DNA from: Paludibacteraceae bacterium
GTDB taxonomy: Bacteria; Bacteroidota; Bacteroidia; Bacteroidales; Paludibacteraceae
NCBI GenBank assembly: GCA_905233415.1
Contig: CAJOEX010000009.1
Location: 1-49,890 of the forward strand
Direction: 5' to 3'
Length of the DNA: 49,890 nt
Each line of letters begins with the position of its first letter. Positions within the stretch are counted from its first letter, which is position 1. The notes below the pieces were generated by a model. The model was not told the DNA's origin and ran no database searches. It worked only from the letters and a program-made list of their open reading frames with translations. This document shows positions 8,331 to 16,800 of this stretch, piece by piece. A program made the translations under genes and the position numbers.

Positions 8331-8362
8331 TTTGCATAGTCTAAAAATAAATTGTATCTTTG
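8331..8362 (+). promoter_or_regulatory. Promoter for the lipoprotein-gltX-queH unit
   Basis: TTTG (8331-8334) and TATCTTTG (8355-8362) are spaced 20 bp, a full match to the Bacteroidetes consensus. Transcription would start near 8369, about 58 bases before the ATG at 8427. The leader is A-rich just before the start codon. Confidence 0.75.
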
Positions 8363-8426
8363 CAACGTTTTTCGGAAAAAGTTTTCGGAAAAAGAGTAAT
8401 TAAAATAATAAAAATTCACAAGGGTT

Positions 8427-9791
8427 ATGAAAAAAACAGTTATCTACGTATTGTGCGTAATGCTCTCAGCCGGAATGTTTTCCGCCTGCAAGCGCGTTGC
8501 CAGTGAGAATCGTTCTGAAACCATCGTTTACAAAGACGGTTCAACAGTTACCAAAAGTTATCGTTCCACTCCTCCTGACGGACAAGTAGAACAACCTAAG
8601 GAAGAAGCTCCCAAGAAGTTGTTCAATTTCTGGGCAAAGAGACTGCTCCGCAAGGACCTCAAAAAAGACAATGGAAACATCATTGTTACCAATCTGAAAG
8701 TGGGCTACTATGAGTGCAACAGCTATCAGGAGCGTTTGAACCTCTATAAACTGGTTGCCAATAACCTTATCACGCTGAAGTGTGACGAAATTGTTACTAA
8801 ACACGGCTCAACGTACTGGGTAACCGTAGAACTGACTCCGCAAGGACAAAAACTGATTGTAAATCAGGATGTAAAGAAACGGTATCCCGAAGATTTGATT
8901 AACGAAGAAGAAGCTAAAGCATTCCTTGTGCCGGCTTTAGACCAAGATATGTGGGGCGTTCCGTCTGTAGATTCCGAAGTTCCGCAAGAAATCGTTTCGG
9001 CATTAAAGAATTTCTATGCGGGCCTTCAAGCCGGACGCACTCCGAATCAGAGCCTCCTGGATGCGAACATGACATGCGCCCTTTCATTATTGGATTCAAT
9101 GGCATATTATGGTGCCAGCATACTGGACTATAATCCGTTCACTCGCGGAATGGAACTGACCTTCGAAATGGTTGAGAACTTGTCCGTTCTCCGTTTGCCG
9201 AGAATGCAAGATGCTTATCTTGTTACTATCGGCGAGAACAGTTTCGTTTATATCATTGACCATCACAATGGCGTTTATATTGATGACGTTGCATACGTTA
9301 AGCCTTCTTCGACAATGAATCCGAATCATACCGTTTGTGCTTTGGCCGGCAATATAACCAAATGGGATCTTATCCGTGCTCGTGAAGCAAAACGTGAACG
9401 CGATGCACGTGCTAAACAGTATGCCGCACTTACACAGAGACAAGCAGCACCTGCTCCTGCACCTGTTAGGGAAGAGGAAGATGAAATTTGCAAGGCAGTC
9501 GGCGGTCTCCAACTTGTTGAGCACGACGAACCGACCTTGTACGAGATTGCCAAGCAAAACGAGCATTTTGAAGAAGTTGTTCTGCTGGCTGCTGTTATCA
9601 AAATAACCAAAATATACGATTTGGAAGTAACCGGCAATAAGAAAGAGGCTTATGCAGAAGGTGTGGCAATTCAAAAACTGGCTAAAGTGACTGCCGTTGG
9701 TCGTATCTATGAAGGCCTTGAGGAAGGTGAAACCCATGAAGGGAACGTATCTTTCACATATACCAGAAAAGACGGTTGGAAAGTAGATTAA
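8427..9791 (+). CDS. Putative lipoprotein of unknown function
   Basis: 454 residues. The N-terminus is a lipoprotein signal (MKKTVIYVLCVMLSAGMFSAC), with Cys21 as the probable lipidated residue. A basic, charged segment follows (KLFNFWAKRLLRKDLKKD), and later a region rich in Ala, Arg and Pro (about 320-350: REAKRERDARAKQYAAL then QAAPAPAPVREEED), which looks like a flexible coiled linker. No catalytic motif or known domain is recognised. It ends 11 bases before gltX and shares its promoter at 8331, so it is probably co-transcribed with gltX and queH. Its location would be the inner or outer membrane. Confidence 0.7.
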   Translation: MKKTVIYVLCVMLSAGMFSACKRVASENRSETIVYKDGSTVTKSYRSTPPDGQVEQPKEEAPKKLFNFWAKRLLRKDLKKDNGNIIVTNLKVGYYECNSYQERLNLYKLVANNLITLKCDEIVTKHGSTYWVTVELTPQGQKLIVNQDVKKRYPEDLINEEEAKAFLVPALDQDMWGVPSVDSEVPQEIVSALKNFYAGLQAGRTPNQSLLDANMTCALSLLDSMAYYGASILDYNPFTRGMELTFEMVENLSVLRLPRMQDAYLVTIGENSFVYIIDHHNGVYIDDVAYVKPSSTMNPNHTVCALAGNITKWDLIRAREAKRERDARAKQYAALTQRQAAPAPAPVREEEDEICKAVGGLQLVEHDEPTLYEIAKQNEHFEEVVLLAAVIKITKIYDLEVTGNKKEAYAEGVAIQKLAKVTAVGRIYEGLEEGETHEGNVSFTYTRKDGWKVD

Positions 9792-9802
9792 TTTAAGAAA
9801 TA

Positions 9803-11326
9803 ATGAGAGTCCGTGTTCGTTTTGCGCCGTCTCCGACAGGTGCGTTACATATCGGTGGTGTTAGAACCGCCTTGTATAATTACCTTTTTGCCCGCCAGCA
9901 CGGTGGCGATATGTTGCTTCGTATAGAAGATACCGACTCTACCCGATTTGTACCCGGAGCAGAGGAATATATCATTGAGGCACTGGATTGGCTCGGCATA
10001 AAAATCGATGAAGGGATTTGCCTTGACGCACCAAACGGCAAAGGCAATCACGGACCGTATCGCCAATCGGAACGCCGCGAGATTTATCACAAATACGTAC
10101 AACAGTTGTTGGACTCCGGACACGCTTACTATGCGTTTGACACGCCCGAAGAATTGGAAGCCAAACGCAAAGAAGTACCGAATTTCCAATACGACGCACG
10201 CACGCGAGGCGAAATGACAAACTCGCTAACGCTTGGCTTGGACGAAGCCAAGCGCAGAATTGCCAATGGTGAGAAATATGTAGTGCGTTTTCTGGTAGAA
10301 CCAAACGAGGACGTGACTGTTCATGACCTTATCCGCGGAGATGTAACCATCAACAGCAATATTTTGGACGACAAGGTGCTGTACAAATCTGCAGACGACC
10401 TGCCGACATATCATCTTGCAAACATTGTGGATGACCATTTAATGGAAATCACGCACGTCATCCGTGGTGAAGAATGGTTACCGTCTGCTCCACTCCACGT
10501 GCTGTTATACCGCGCTTTCGGATGGCAGGATACGATGCCGCAATTTGCGCATCTGCCTTTATTGCTGAAGCCGGACGGAAACGGCAAACTGAGCAAACGT
10601 GACGGTGACAGACTCGGTTTTCCTGTCTTCCCGTTGGAGTTTCATAATGAAAAAGACGGCACTGTTTCGTCCGGTTACCGCGAATCAGGATATTTTCCCG
10701 AAGCAGTTATCAACTTCCTTGCGTTGCTTGGCTGGCATAACACCGGCGACCAGGAAATGTTCAGCATGAACGAACTGATTGCGCAGTTCAGTCTTGACCG
10801 CGTCAGCAAATCCGGCGCAAAATTCGACTACGAGAAAGGCAAATGGTTCAACCACCAGTATTTGCAACTAAAGTCGAACGAAGAACTGGCAGATTTGTTT
10901 ATGCCTGTCTTGGCACAACACGGCGTAAATGCCGACAAAGCAGTTGTGGCAAAGGTTATTGGACTGACAAAAGACCGCGTGAATTTTGTACCCGAATTAT
11001 GGGAACAGACCAATTTCTTCTTCGTCGCGCCAACCGAGTTTGACGAGAAATCAGTAGCCAAACGCTGGAAAGAAGACAGTCCGCGTCATATGCGCGAATT
11101 GATTGCTTTGCTTGAAGCACAAAACGATTGGTCGGCAGAGGCTTTAGATGGCCTTGTTATGCCGTGGATTGCGGAGAAAGAATACGGCGTAGGCATTGTG
11201 ATGAACGCTTTCCGAATCTGCCTTGTTGGTGCAGCCCGCGGTCCGCATATCTGGGCAATTACTGATATCCTCGGTAAAGAAGAGACACTTCGTCGCGTAC
11301 GCGCTGCGTTGGAAGTGCTGAAATAA
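9803..11326 (+). CDS. gltX: Glutamyl-tRNA synthetase
   Basis: 507 residues, class I aminoacyl-tRNA synthetase. The N-terminus carries the HIGH-type motif in [13 protein letters not shown]. The KMSKS-type motif is KLSKRDG near residue 260. Between them lie the tRNA acceptor-binding segment and the IEDTDSTR motif typical of GluRS. The C-terminal part is the all-helical anticodon-binding domain. It charges tRNA-Glu with glutamate in the cytoplasm. The stop codon shares one base with the queH start (TAATG), indicating translational coupling. Confidence 0.97.
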   Translation: MRVRVRFAPSPTGALHIGGVRTALYNYLFARQHGGDMLLRIEDTDSTRFVPGAEEYIIEALDWLGIKIDEGICLDAPNGKGNHGPYRQSERREIYHKYVQQLLDSGHAYYAFDTPEELEAKRKEVPNFQYDARTRGEMTNSLTLGLDEAKRRIANGEKYVVRFLVEPNEDVTVHDLIRGDVTINSNILDDKVLYKSADDLPTYHLANIVDDHLMEITHVIRGEEWLPSAPLHVLLYRAFGWQDTMPQFAHLPLLLKPDGNGKLSKRDGDRLGFPVFPLEFHNEKDGTVSSGYRESGYFPEAVINFLALLGWHNTGDQEMFSMNELIAQFSLDRVSKSGAKFDYEKGKWFNHQYLQLKSNEELADLFMPVLAQHGVNADKAVVAKVIGLTKDRVNFVPELWEQTNFFFVAPTEFDEKSVAKRWKEDSPRHMRELIALLEAQNDWSAEALDGLVMPWIAEKEYGVGIVMNAFRICLVGAARGPHIWAITDILGKEETLRRVRAALEVLK

Positions 11327-11907
11327 TGAGTAAAAAAGAAAGTATCCTCGTTCCGGAAGGATTGGAACGCGTAATGCTTCATGCTTGTTGTGCGCCATGT
11401 TCATCCGCCATTGTAGAGTGGTTACTGGCGCACAACATTACACCTGTTATTTATTATTATAATCCGAATATTTTTCCAGAAGCAGAGTATTTGATTCGCA
11501 AGAACGAGAGCCAGCGGCACGCAGACAGTTTGGGCATCCACTGGATTGATGATGACTATAACCACGATTCGTGGAAATGTCAGGTGCAAGGCATGGAAGA
11601 AGAGCCTGAACGCGGCAAACGATGTGAGTTGTGTTTCAAGCATCGTTTGCTTGCAACGGCAAAAAAAGCAAAAGAACTTGATATTTCATGGTTCGCAACC
11701 ACATTGGCTTCATCGCGCTGGAAGAATCTGGAGCAAATAAATGTTGCCGGTCAATGGGCAGCAGAACAAGTCGGAAATGTGCAATTCTGGGCACAGAACT
11801 GGCGTAAAGACGGACTGCAGGAGCGGCGGAATGAATTGCTCAGGCAGTATGGATTCTATAATCAGCAATATTGCGGCTGTGAATACAGTATACCGAAAGG
11901 CGACTGA
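11326..11907 (+). CDS. queH: Epoxyqueuosine reductase QueH
   Basis: 193 residues, DUF208/QueH family. The conserved cysteines are present: HACCAPCSS (Cys21, 22, 25), CELCF in the middle and QYCGCEYS near the end. These bind the Fe-S cluster and an additional metal. It reduces epoxyqueuosine to queuosine at the wobble base of GUN tRNAs, as the non-orthologous replacement of QueG. It overlaps gltX by one base. The association of a queuosine enzyme with GluRS is a chance or tRNA-themed arrangement; no other queuosine gene is in the window. Confidence 0.93.
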   Translation: MSKKESILVPEGLERVMLHACCAPCSSAIVEWLLAHNITPVIYYYNPNIFPEAEYLIRKNESQRHADSLGIHWIDDDYNHDSWKCQVQGMEEEPERGKRCELCFKHRLLATAKKAKELDISWFATTLASSRWKNLEQINVAGQWAAEQVGNVQFWAQNWRKDGLQERRNELLRQYGFYNQQYCGCEYSIPKGD

Positions 11908-12125
11908 CGGACACAAAAAAGCGCTGAAACTTTACGCGAGAAAACTCCTATAGACAGGATTTGAGGTTTACCAAATCTTTGTAATCCGAACTCATCGCTA
12001 CGCTTTCGCGGTCACGGCGGAGAGTTTTCGGCGCGCCATTGACAGGGCATTTACCTCGTTTTAATAATTTTGTTGAGTTTTCCGGTCTCTTGTTTCAGCG
12101 CCAAGGCATTTTATCAGCACATTTT

Positions 12126-13580
12126 CTATCTGGTATGGAAACCGATAGAAATGACTATACTATGCGTCATCGCACGCAAGTCGTATGGTGTAGCCAATTC
12201 ATGTGCAAAAGTATCAAACTGCTGCATCCGCAAACGATAAGCGCCGTGAATGGAAAAGTGTGTAGAGCGATAACCAAATCCGGCGGTTATATAGTGCGAA
12301 TGATTGGAGAATTGTGAATAAGCATCCGTTCGTATAGTATTGTACGGCAAACACTGGGCTTTCGGTTGCTTAAATGTTCCTTCAAACGCATAACCGGCAT
12401 TCAGGAAGAAACGATTTACAATCACACCCTCCAAACCAGCCCGAAACGCATGCGTCATATAGATATTTTTATCATACGCCATGTCGTATTGAAGCGACAA
12501 CAAGCCATAGTTCTTCAGTTGGAAAGCAGCACCTGCAGAAACACGGAGCGGCAATCTGATGGATTTGTCTGTCACTCTACTCTGCGGCGTCGGGGATGTT
12601 ATATTAGTAGTGCGATAAACGCCAAGAGAGTCTTTGACAGGTACAATACCCATTAAATCACCATAACTGGTCAAAGTAATGGATGTGTAAGACGGAGTCG
12701 TCAACGAAACACCTAATCGCAACCAACGCACAGGATGAGCAATAAAACCTACTTCAGCATTTACGCCGACTCCGGAATATGATACATACGTATCATTATA
12801 CAAGCCGCATGAATCACGGAAATACTCGGTATATTGCACCGTTTGATTGTGATAGAGCGAGAGCATATTCAGCGACACACCAACAAAATAGCGGTTGGAG
12901 ATATTACCACCCCATCCAAAAGAGAACTGATTGATATTACCGGTTTCCGTAATATGCATATGGGTATTCACCAAATCACCAGCACGCAATTTGGAAGTCC
13001 AAAGTACAGGATCTTTCGGATCAGGGTCAATCAGGTACGTATCATATCCCTGACAACTTAACCAAGCTATTTCTGTATTTTCCCAGCGGTCTTCAGGTTG
13101 TAAATCGCTTGCCGTCAAACCATTGGTCTTCTGCGCAATCACATCCGACAGCGAAAAGATATCGTCTCTATATCCGGCAGAATATTCACGTTGATAATTC
13201 TTCAGGCGATGGTATGAAAGCATAAAGTTATTGGCAATCAAACCGCGAGAACGGTCATTGTCCACCATGGAGAATACAAACGAAGCCTGTGTCGCCATAA
13301 AAGCATTTCTACCGATTACGTTTGTGCTTGCTCCGTACTGATGCACTTTGTCCAGTTTCTCTTCCAATGTCAACATTACCTCCAAACGCCGGTACACACC
13401 CAAACCTGCCGGATTGTCCTTGACGGCAGACGGGTCTCCGCCGACAGCCGTCATCGCACCTGCCATACCGACATAGCGTGCCGTACCCAACAATTCCGTT
13501 TGGGAAAGAATCTGCTGGTCTTGTGCGGCAAGAGTGCCAACAAACAAGAGCGCACATACTATGTAAACCAGACGTTTCAT
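12126..13580 (-). CDS. OmpP1/FadL-like outer membrane beta-barrel protein
   Basis: 484 residues. A signal peptide (MKRLVYIVCALLFVGTLAAQ) is followed by the GTARYVGMAGAMTAVGGDPS and NPAGLG pattern characteristic of the OmpP1/FadL/PorV superfamily. The rest is a series of alternating hydrophobic and aromatic beta strands (for example FSFGWGGNISNRYFVGVS, FFLNAGYAF) and it ends with IVISIGFHTR, a terminal beta strand. It is probably a 14-strand outer-membrane channel for hydrophobic compounds or an adaptor-like barrel; the exact substrate is not readable. It is translationally coupled to the small exported protein upstream through an ATGA overlap, and is thus the last gene of the lrp-trpS-small protein operon. 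Confidence 0.8.
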   Translation of the reverse strand: MKRLVYIVCALLFVGTLAAQDQQILSQTELLGTARYVGMAGAMTAVGGDPSAVKDNPAGLGVYRRLEVMLTLEEKLDKVHQYGASTNVIGRNAFMATQASFVFSMVDNDRSRGLIANNFMLSYHRLKNYQREYSAGYRDDIFSLSDVIAQKTNGLTASDLQPEDRWENTEIAWLSCQGYDTYLIDPDPKDPVLWTSKLRAGDLVNTHMHITETGNINQFSFGWGGNISNRYFVGVSLNMLSLYHNQTVQYTEYFRDSCGLYNDTYVSYSGVGVNAEVGFIAHPVRWLRLGVSLTTPSYTSITLTSYGDLMGIVPVKDSLGVYRTTNITSPTPQSRVTDKSIRLPLRVSAGAAFQLKNYGLLSLQYDMAYDKNIYMTHAFRAGLEGVIVNRFFLNAGYAFEGTFKQPKAQCLPYNTIRTDAYSQFSNHSHYITAGFGYRSTHFSIHGAYRLRMQQFDTFAHELATPYDLRAMTHSIVISIGFHTR

Positions 13581-13834
13581 CTACGGATTACGGCTTTAAT
13601 AACGGTGTCGCTATGCTGCGTTATAGAATCTTCAAGATAGTATATTTGAACTGCGTTTCCCTCAGGGTTACGATTCGGTTCACCGTCGGTTGACTGTCGG
13701 TTGACCGTCGGCAAAGGCAGCGGTTCGTCAGACTCCCAATAATATACATCATCAATATAGGAATCAGGCGTGAAAGCCATTAAAGCTGTTCCCGTCAACA
13801 CTATCAGGAGTAATATGAAATGTCTTGCTCTCAC
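13577..13834 (-). CDS. Small exported protein of unknown function
   Basis: 85 residues from a GTG start that overlaps the trpS stop (GTGA). It has an N-terminal hydrophobic segment (FILLLIVLTGTALMAF), probably a signal peptide, then an acidic, Pro-rich stretch and a basic end. It overlaps the porin start by 4 bases. Its middle (PLPTVNRQSTDGEPN) is encoded by three 11-bp tandem units, TTNACNGTCGG (13679-13711). Because 11 is not a multiple of 3, the units are read in different frames. Overlap at both ends supports it being a real gene. Function unknown. Confidence 0.6.
   Translation of the reverse strand: MRARHFILLLIVLTGTALMAFTPDSYIDDVYYWESDEPLPLPTVNRQSTDGEPNRNPEGNAVQIYYLEDSITQHSDTVIKAVIRR
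13679..13711. repeat. Three tandem 11-bp units in a coding region
   Basis: TTCACCGTCGG, TTGACTGTCGG and TTGACCGTCGG follow each other without gaps. Part of a further copy (TTCGG) precedes them. They lie inside the small exported protein gene and form one of seven 11-bp-period sites in the window. Confidence 0.8.
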
Positions 13835-14826
13835 ACTCTAAAACCAATAATTTCACGCACTTCTTTTATCGTCTGCGCTGCACGCGCGGAAGCCTTTGCC
13901 GCTCCTGCTGCCGCGATTTCGTCCAACAGTTTCGGATTGGCCTGATACTCCAGAATTTTCTCGCGAATCGGTGCACAGAAAGCATTTATGTCCGCAGCAA
14001 GCTGTTTCTTCAAATCGCCGTAGCGAATGGTCATATTGTTGTAGGCTTCATTGAAGAAGTCGTATGTTTCCTGCGTGGAAACCAACTCAAGCAATGTGAA
14101 CAGATTGGCAATCGGTTCGGGCTTTTCCTGATTCAACCGCTCCGGTCCGGCATCTGTTACGGCACGCATCACTTTTTTCTTGATTGTTGCCTCGTCGTCA
14201 CAAAGATAAACGGCATTCCCTTCACTCTTGCCCATTTTACCGGTTCCGTTCAATCCGGGCACTTTAACGGCATGTTTGTTGAAGTGATATGACTCCGGTT
14301 CCTTGAAATACTCCACATTATAAATGCGGTTGAAACGACGGGCAAACAGCCGTGCCATTTCCATATTTTGCTCCTGGTCCTTGCCGACAGGCACTTTATC
14401 CGCCTTGTGCATCAATATATCAGCCGCCATCAGACAGGGATAAGTCAGTAATCCGGCATTTACATTCTCCGGCTGCGCGCGCACTTTGTCCTTGAATGAA
14501 GTAACGCGCTCCAATTCGCCCAAATAGGCGTTCATATTGAGATACAGATACAGTTCCAAGACTTCCTTCACATCACTTTGGATATAAATAGGTGCCTTCT
14601 CCGGGTCAATACCGCAAGCCAGATACTCGCTCAAAATGGTTCGTGCACTCCGACGGATGTCTTCCGGCGTCGGATGTGTCGTCAGCGAGTGCCAATCCGC
14701 GATAAAGAACATACTATCGTATTCATGCTGCATCTGCACGAAACTTTTGACAGCACCAAAATAATTACCAAGGTGCAAATTGCCCGTCGGGCGAATTCCT
14801 GAAATAACGCGTTCCATATTATTCAA
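13831..14826 (-). CDS. trpS: Tryptophanyl-tRNA synthetase
   Basis: 331 residues, class Ic synthetase of the usual compact bacterial length. The HIGH-type motif is in GIRPTGNLHLGNYFGA (residues 10-25), and the KMSKS motif is KMGKSEGN around residue 200. The VPVGKDQEQN and PCLMAADIL motifs are typical of TrpRS. It attaches tryptophan to tRNA-Trp. Its start overlaps the end of the Lrp-family regulator gene by 8 bases, so it is translated from the regulator transcript. Confidence 0.96.
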   Translation of the reverse strand: MNNMERVISGIRPTGNLHLGNYFGAVKSFVQMQHEYDSMFFIADWHSLTTHPTPEDIRRSARTILSEYLACGIDPEKAPIYIQSDVKEVLELYLYLNMNAYLGELERVTSFKDKVRAQPENVNAGLLTYPCLMAADILMHKADKVPVGKDQEQNMEMARLFARRFNRIYNVEYFKEPESYHFNKHAVKVPGLNGTGKMGKSEGNAVYLCDDEATIKKKVMRAVTDAGPERLNQEKPEPIANLFTLLELVSTQETYDFFNEAYNNMTIRYGDLKKQLAADINAFCAPIREKILEYQANPKLLDEIAAAGAAKASARAAQTIKEVREIIGFRV

Positions 14827-15289
14827 CCGGTAAAGTACGATTTATTCTTTGGTCCAGACAAGTGAGCGTTTCCGTATTTGCCACGCCCGGAATTTCCTGG
14901 ATAAGGTCATTGAGCAAATGCATCAAATCCCTGTCATCTTTGGCATACAGCTTCACCATCATTGCATAAGCGCCCAATGTAAAGTGCGTCTCAACAACCT
15001 CCGGTATCTTTTCCAATTCAGCACTAACGGCCTTGTACAAAGAGCCCTTATCCAACGTCAAACCTATATACACGCACAAATTGTAGCCCAGCATTTTCGG
15101 GTTCACTTGATAACCCGACCCGAGAATAACGCCATTGTCAAACATCTTCTGGACACGCTGGTGAACTGCAGCACGGCTGACGCCGCATTCTTCTGCCACA
15201 TCTTTGAACGGAGCACGTGCGTTCTGCGTGATAATGCGCAAAATATTACGGTCCAATTCGTCAATTTTGTCTATCATATCTATCTTCAT
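14819..15289 (-). CDS. Lrp/AsnC family transcriptional regulator
   Basis: 156 residues. The N-terminal AsnC-type helix-turn-helix (LDRNILRIITQNARAPFKDVA, then CGVSRAAVHQRVQKM) is followed by the RAM ligand-binding domain (Gly-Tyr-Gln-Val start, VETHFTLGAYAMMVKLYA). These proteins bind palindromic DNA as oligomers and often respond to amino acids. The gene starts from a minus-strand promoter (15315-15346) that is back to back with the promoter of the O-methyltransferase. A perfect 14-bp palindrome lies between them, a good candidate for its own operator. It is co-transcribed with trpS, the small exported protein and the porin. Confidence 0.92.
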   Translation of the reverse strand: MKIDMIDKIDELDRNILRIITQNARAPFKDVAEECGVSRAAVHQRVQKMFDNGVILGSGYQVNPKMLGYNLCVYIGLTLDKGSLYKAVSAELEKIPEVVETHFTLGAYAMMVKLYAKDDRDLMHLLNDLIQEIPGVANTETLTCLDQRINRTLPVE

Positions 15290-15314
15290 TTACAGTTTTT
15301 TACAAAAAAGTGTG

Positions 15315-15346
15315 CAAAAGTACTACTTTTTTTGCATATATGCAAG
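15315..15346 (-). promoter_or_regulatory. Promoter of the Lrp-family regulator operon
   Basis: On the minus strand CTTG (15346-15343) and TACTTTTG (15322-15315) are spaced 20 bp. Transcription would start near 15308, about 20 bases before the ATG at 15289. The -33 box lies inside the palindrome at 15332-15345. Confidence 0.7.
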
Positions 15347-15362
15347 TTTTTTAGTACTTTTG
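15331..15362 (+). promoter_or_regulatory. Divergent promoter of the O-methyltransferase
   Basis: TTTG (15331-15334) and TACTTTTG (15355-15362) are spaced 20 bp. The start site would be about 15369, leaving a leader of only about a dozen bases before the ATG at 15382. It overlaps the opposing promoter, so the two cannot easily be occupied together. Confidence 0.7.
15332..15345. promoter_or_regulatory. Perfect 14-bp palindrome, candidate Lrp-type operator
   Basis: TTGCATATATGCAA is its own reverse complement and includes the -33 boxes of both divergent promoters. Size and symmetry fit Lrp/AsnC family sites. The adjacent regulator gene makes autoregulation likely. This is inference from position. 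Confidence 0.5.
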
Positions 15363-15381
15363 CAAGCAAATTTGTGGAAAT

Positions 15382-16038
15382 ATGTCACTTGAAGAGTATA
15401 TTGAGCAGCATTCTTCGCCGGAAAACGAGGCTTTGGCGCAAATTACCCGCATGACAAATGTCAATGTACTAAATCCGCATATGCTATCAGGACAGGTGCA
15501 AGGGCGTGTATTGTCGTTTTTGAGCAAAATGATTAAACCCAAACGGATTCTTGAACTCGGTACATTTACCGGTTATTCTGCCCTGTGTCTGGCGGAAGGA
15601 CTGACCGCTGACGGCGAACTGATTACCATTGAGCATAATGATGAATTGGAAGACACCATCCGGCAGAATCTTGCGCTGTCTCCGTTGGGTGAAAAAATAC
15701 ACCTTATTATATCAGATGCCAAACAATGGCTCGCTTCCAACAGCGCCAGCGGTCCAACTTCCAACAGCGAAGCGTTCTATGACCTTGTCTTCATTGATGC
15801 TGACAAGCGTGAATACACAGACTATTGGAATCTGGTTCTTCCGCTTGTGTGTCCGGACGGTTGGATTCTGGCAGATAACACCTTGTGGGACGGCCATATT
15901 ATCGATTCCGATTATGACCGCGACAAACAGACACTCGGTTTGCGGGCATTTAATGATGCCGTTGCTGCCAATGAATTTGTTGAACAGGTTATTCTTCCGC
16001 TCCGCGACGGTCTGACACTAATTCACAAGCTGAAATAA
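15382..16038 (+). CDS. Class I SAM-dependent O-methyltransferase
   Basis: 218 residues, of the caffeoyl-CoA/catechol O-methyltransferase type (Methyltransf_3). SAM-binding motif ILELGTFTGYSALCLA lies at about 54-69, the acidic IEHND follows, and the metal-binding motif FIDADKREYTDYW with LADNTLWDG matches the divalent-cation-dependent family. The acceptor is unknown. Between the SAM domain strands, where loops are usually short, there is an insertion SNSASGPT followed by SNSEA. It is encoded by a 24-bp repeat unit (15736-15774) that also occurs in other genes of the window. The gene has its own promoter and faces the rubredoxin gene tail to tail with one base between stops. Confidence 0.87.
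   Translation: MSLEEYIEQHSSPENEALAQITRMTNVNVLNPHMLSGQVQGRVLSFLSKMIKPKRILELGTFTGYSALCLAEGLTADGELITIEHNDELEDTIRQNLALSPLGEKIHLIISDAKQWLASNSASGPTSNSEAFYDLVFIDADKREYTDYWNLVLPLVCPDGWILADNTLWDGHIIDSDYDRDKQTLGLRAFNDAVAANEFVEQVILPLRDGLTLIHKLK
15736..15774 (+). repeat. 24-bp repeat, 1.6 copies, in frame in a methyltransferase
   Basis: A full 24-bp unit (15736-15759, encoding SNSASGPT) is followed directly by 15 bases of a second copy (SNSEA). The core CCAACAGCGNNAGCGGTC recurs in dsbD, the FAD/Fe-S dehydrogenase gene and batD. Confidence 0.8.
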
Positions 16039-16039
16039 T

Positions 16040-16198
16040 TTATTCCTGTGAGAATTGGTCTTTTCCCACTCCGCAAAGCGGGCAAGTCCAATCTTCAGGG
16101 AGGTCTTCAAAAGCCGTTCCGGCTGCGATGCCATTATCCGGATCGCCTACGACGGGGTCATATTCATACCCACAAACATCACAAATGTACTTTGCCAT
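16040..16198 (-). CDS. Rubredoxin
   Basis: 52 residues, a full-length rubredoxin. The N-terminus [15 protein letters not shown] has the first CxxCG knuckle (Cys6, Cys9), and [13 protein letters not shown] has the second (Cys39, Cys42). The four cysteines bind a single iron. The Asp-Pro and Phe-Glu-Asp-Leu-Pro core residues are also typical. It is a small cytoplasmic electron carrier, in anaerobes usually serving peroxide and superoxide detoxification. It is too short for many ORF cut-offs but is unambiguous. It lies 49 bases downstream of the deacylase gene on the same strand. Confidence 0.95.
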   Translation of the reverse strand: MAKYICDVCGYEYDPVVGDPDNGIAAGTAFEDLPEDWTCPLCGVGKDQFSQE

Positions 16199-16247
16199 AA
16201 GATAGTTATTTAAAAGGTTAATATTAATTGTATATCAGCTGCAATGG

Positions 16248-16790
16248 TTAAACCGTTTTAATGTATTCCACCGTATTGCCGACGGCACATAGGAATTGAC
16301 GGAAAGCGTCCTGACTGATAACGACTGTGCCACGACAATCGTTCGGATGGAAACTAAGCCACGCTGCATCCTTCAAACGGCTGTCAAGGAAAAGTATCAC
16401 GTGGTGCTCCGAATCATTAATCAGCCCAAAAGGACTGACACTACCCGGTTCCAAACCCAAATAGCGCATCATCCGTTCGGGCGAAGCGAATGACAATTTC
16501 CCCGGTGCTTTCCGCCCCTGCGACACTAACACCTCTTTCAGCCAATGCTCAATATCGTGTATTGCCAAATCGTCATCACACGGAAAACAGATAAGATAGT
16601 GCTGGTCGCCCTTGTGATTGCGCATAAAGATGTTCTTGCAATGGATGCTTCCGTCGTCATGCCACCAACGCTTCGCCTCCTCAATCGTCCTGCCTTCGGG
16701 ATGATTGTAGGTGGTAAAAGAGATGTTATGCTCCGTCAGATAGCGCAGCACTTTCTCCTGCCTTTCGGATATGATTTCGTAATTATTCAT
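16248..16790 (-). CDS. YbaK/ProX-type aminoacyl-tRNA deacylase
   Basis: 180 residues, a stand-alone trans-editing domain of the ProX (PrdX) group. Signature segments are HCKNIFMRNHKGD, then KLSFASPERMMRYLGLEPGS and VSPFGLINDSEHHVILFLD. Family knowledge: these hydrolyse Ala-tRNA-Pro or similar mischarged tRNAs in the cytoplasm. The conserved lysine of the YbaK fold is probably that in CKN. It lies 10 bases downstream of dsbD on the same strand, so it is probably in that transcript. Confidence 0.85.
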   Translation of the reverse strand: MNNYEIISERQEKVLRYLTEHNISFTTYNHPEGRTIEEAKRWWHDDGSIHCKNIFMRNHKGDQHYLICFPCDDDLAIHDIEHWLKEVLVSQGRKAPGKLSFASPERMMRYLGLEPGSVSPFGLINDSEHHVILFLDSRLKDAAWLSFHPNDCRGTVVISQDAFRQFLCAVGNTVEYIKTV

Positions 16791-16800
16791 ATTATCAACT

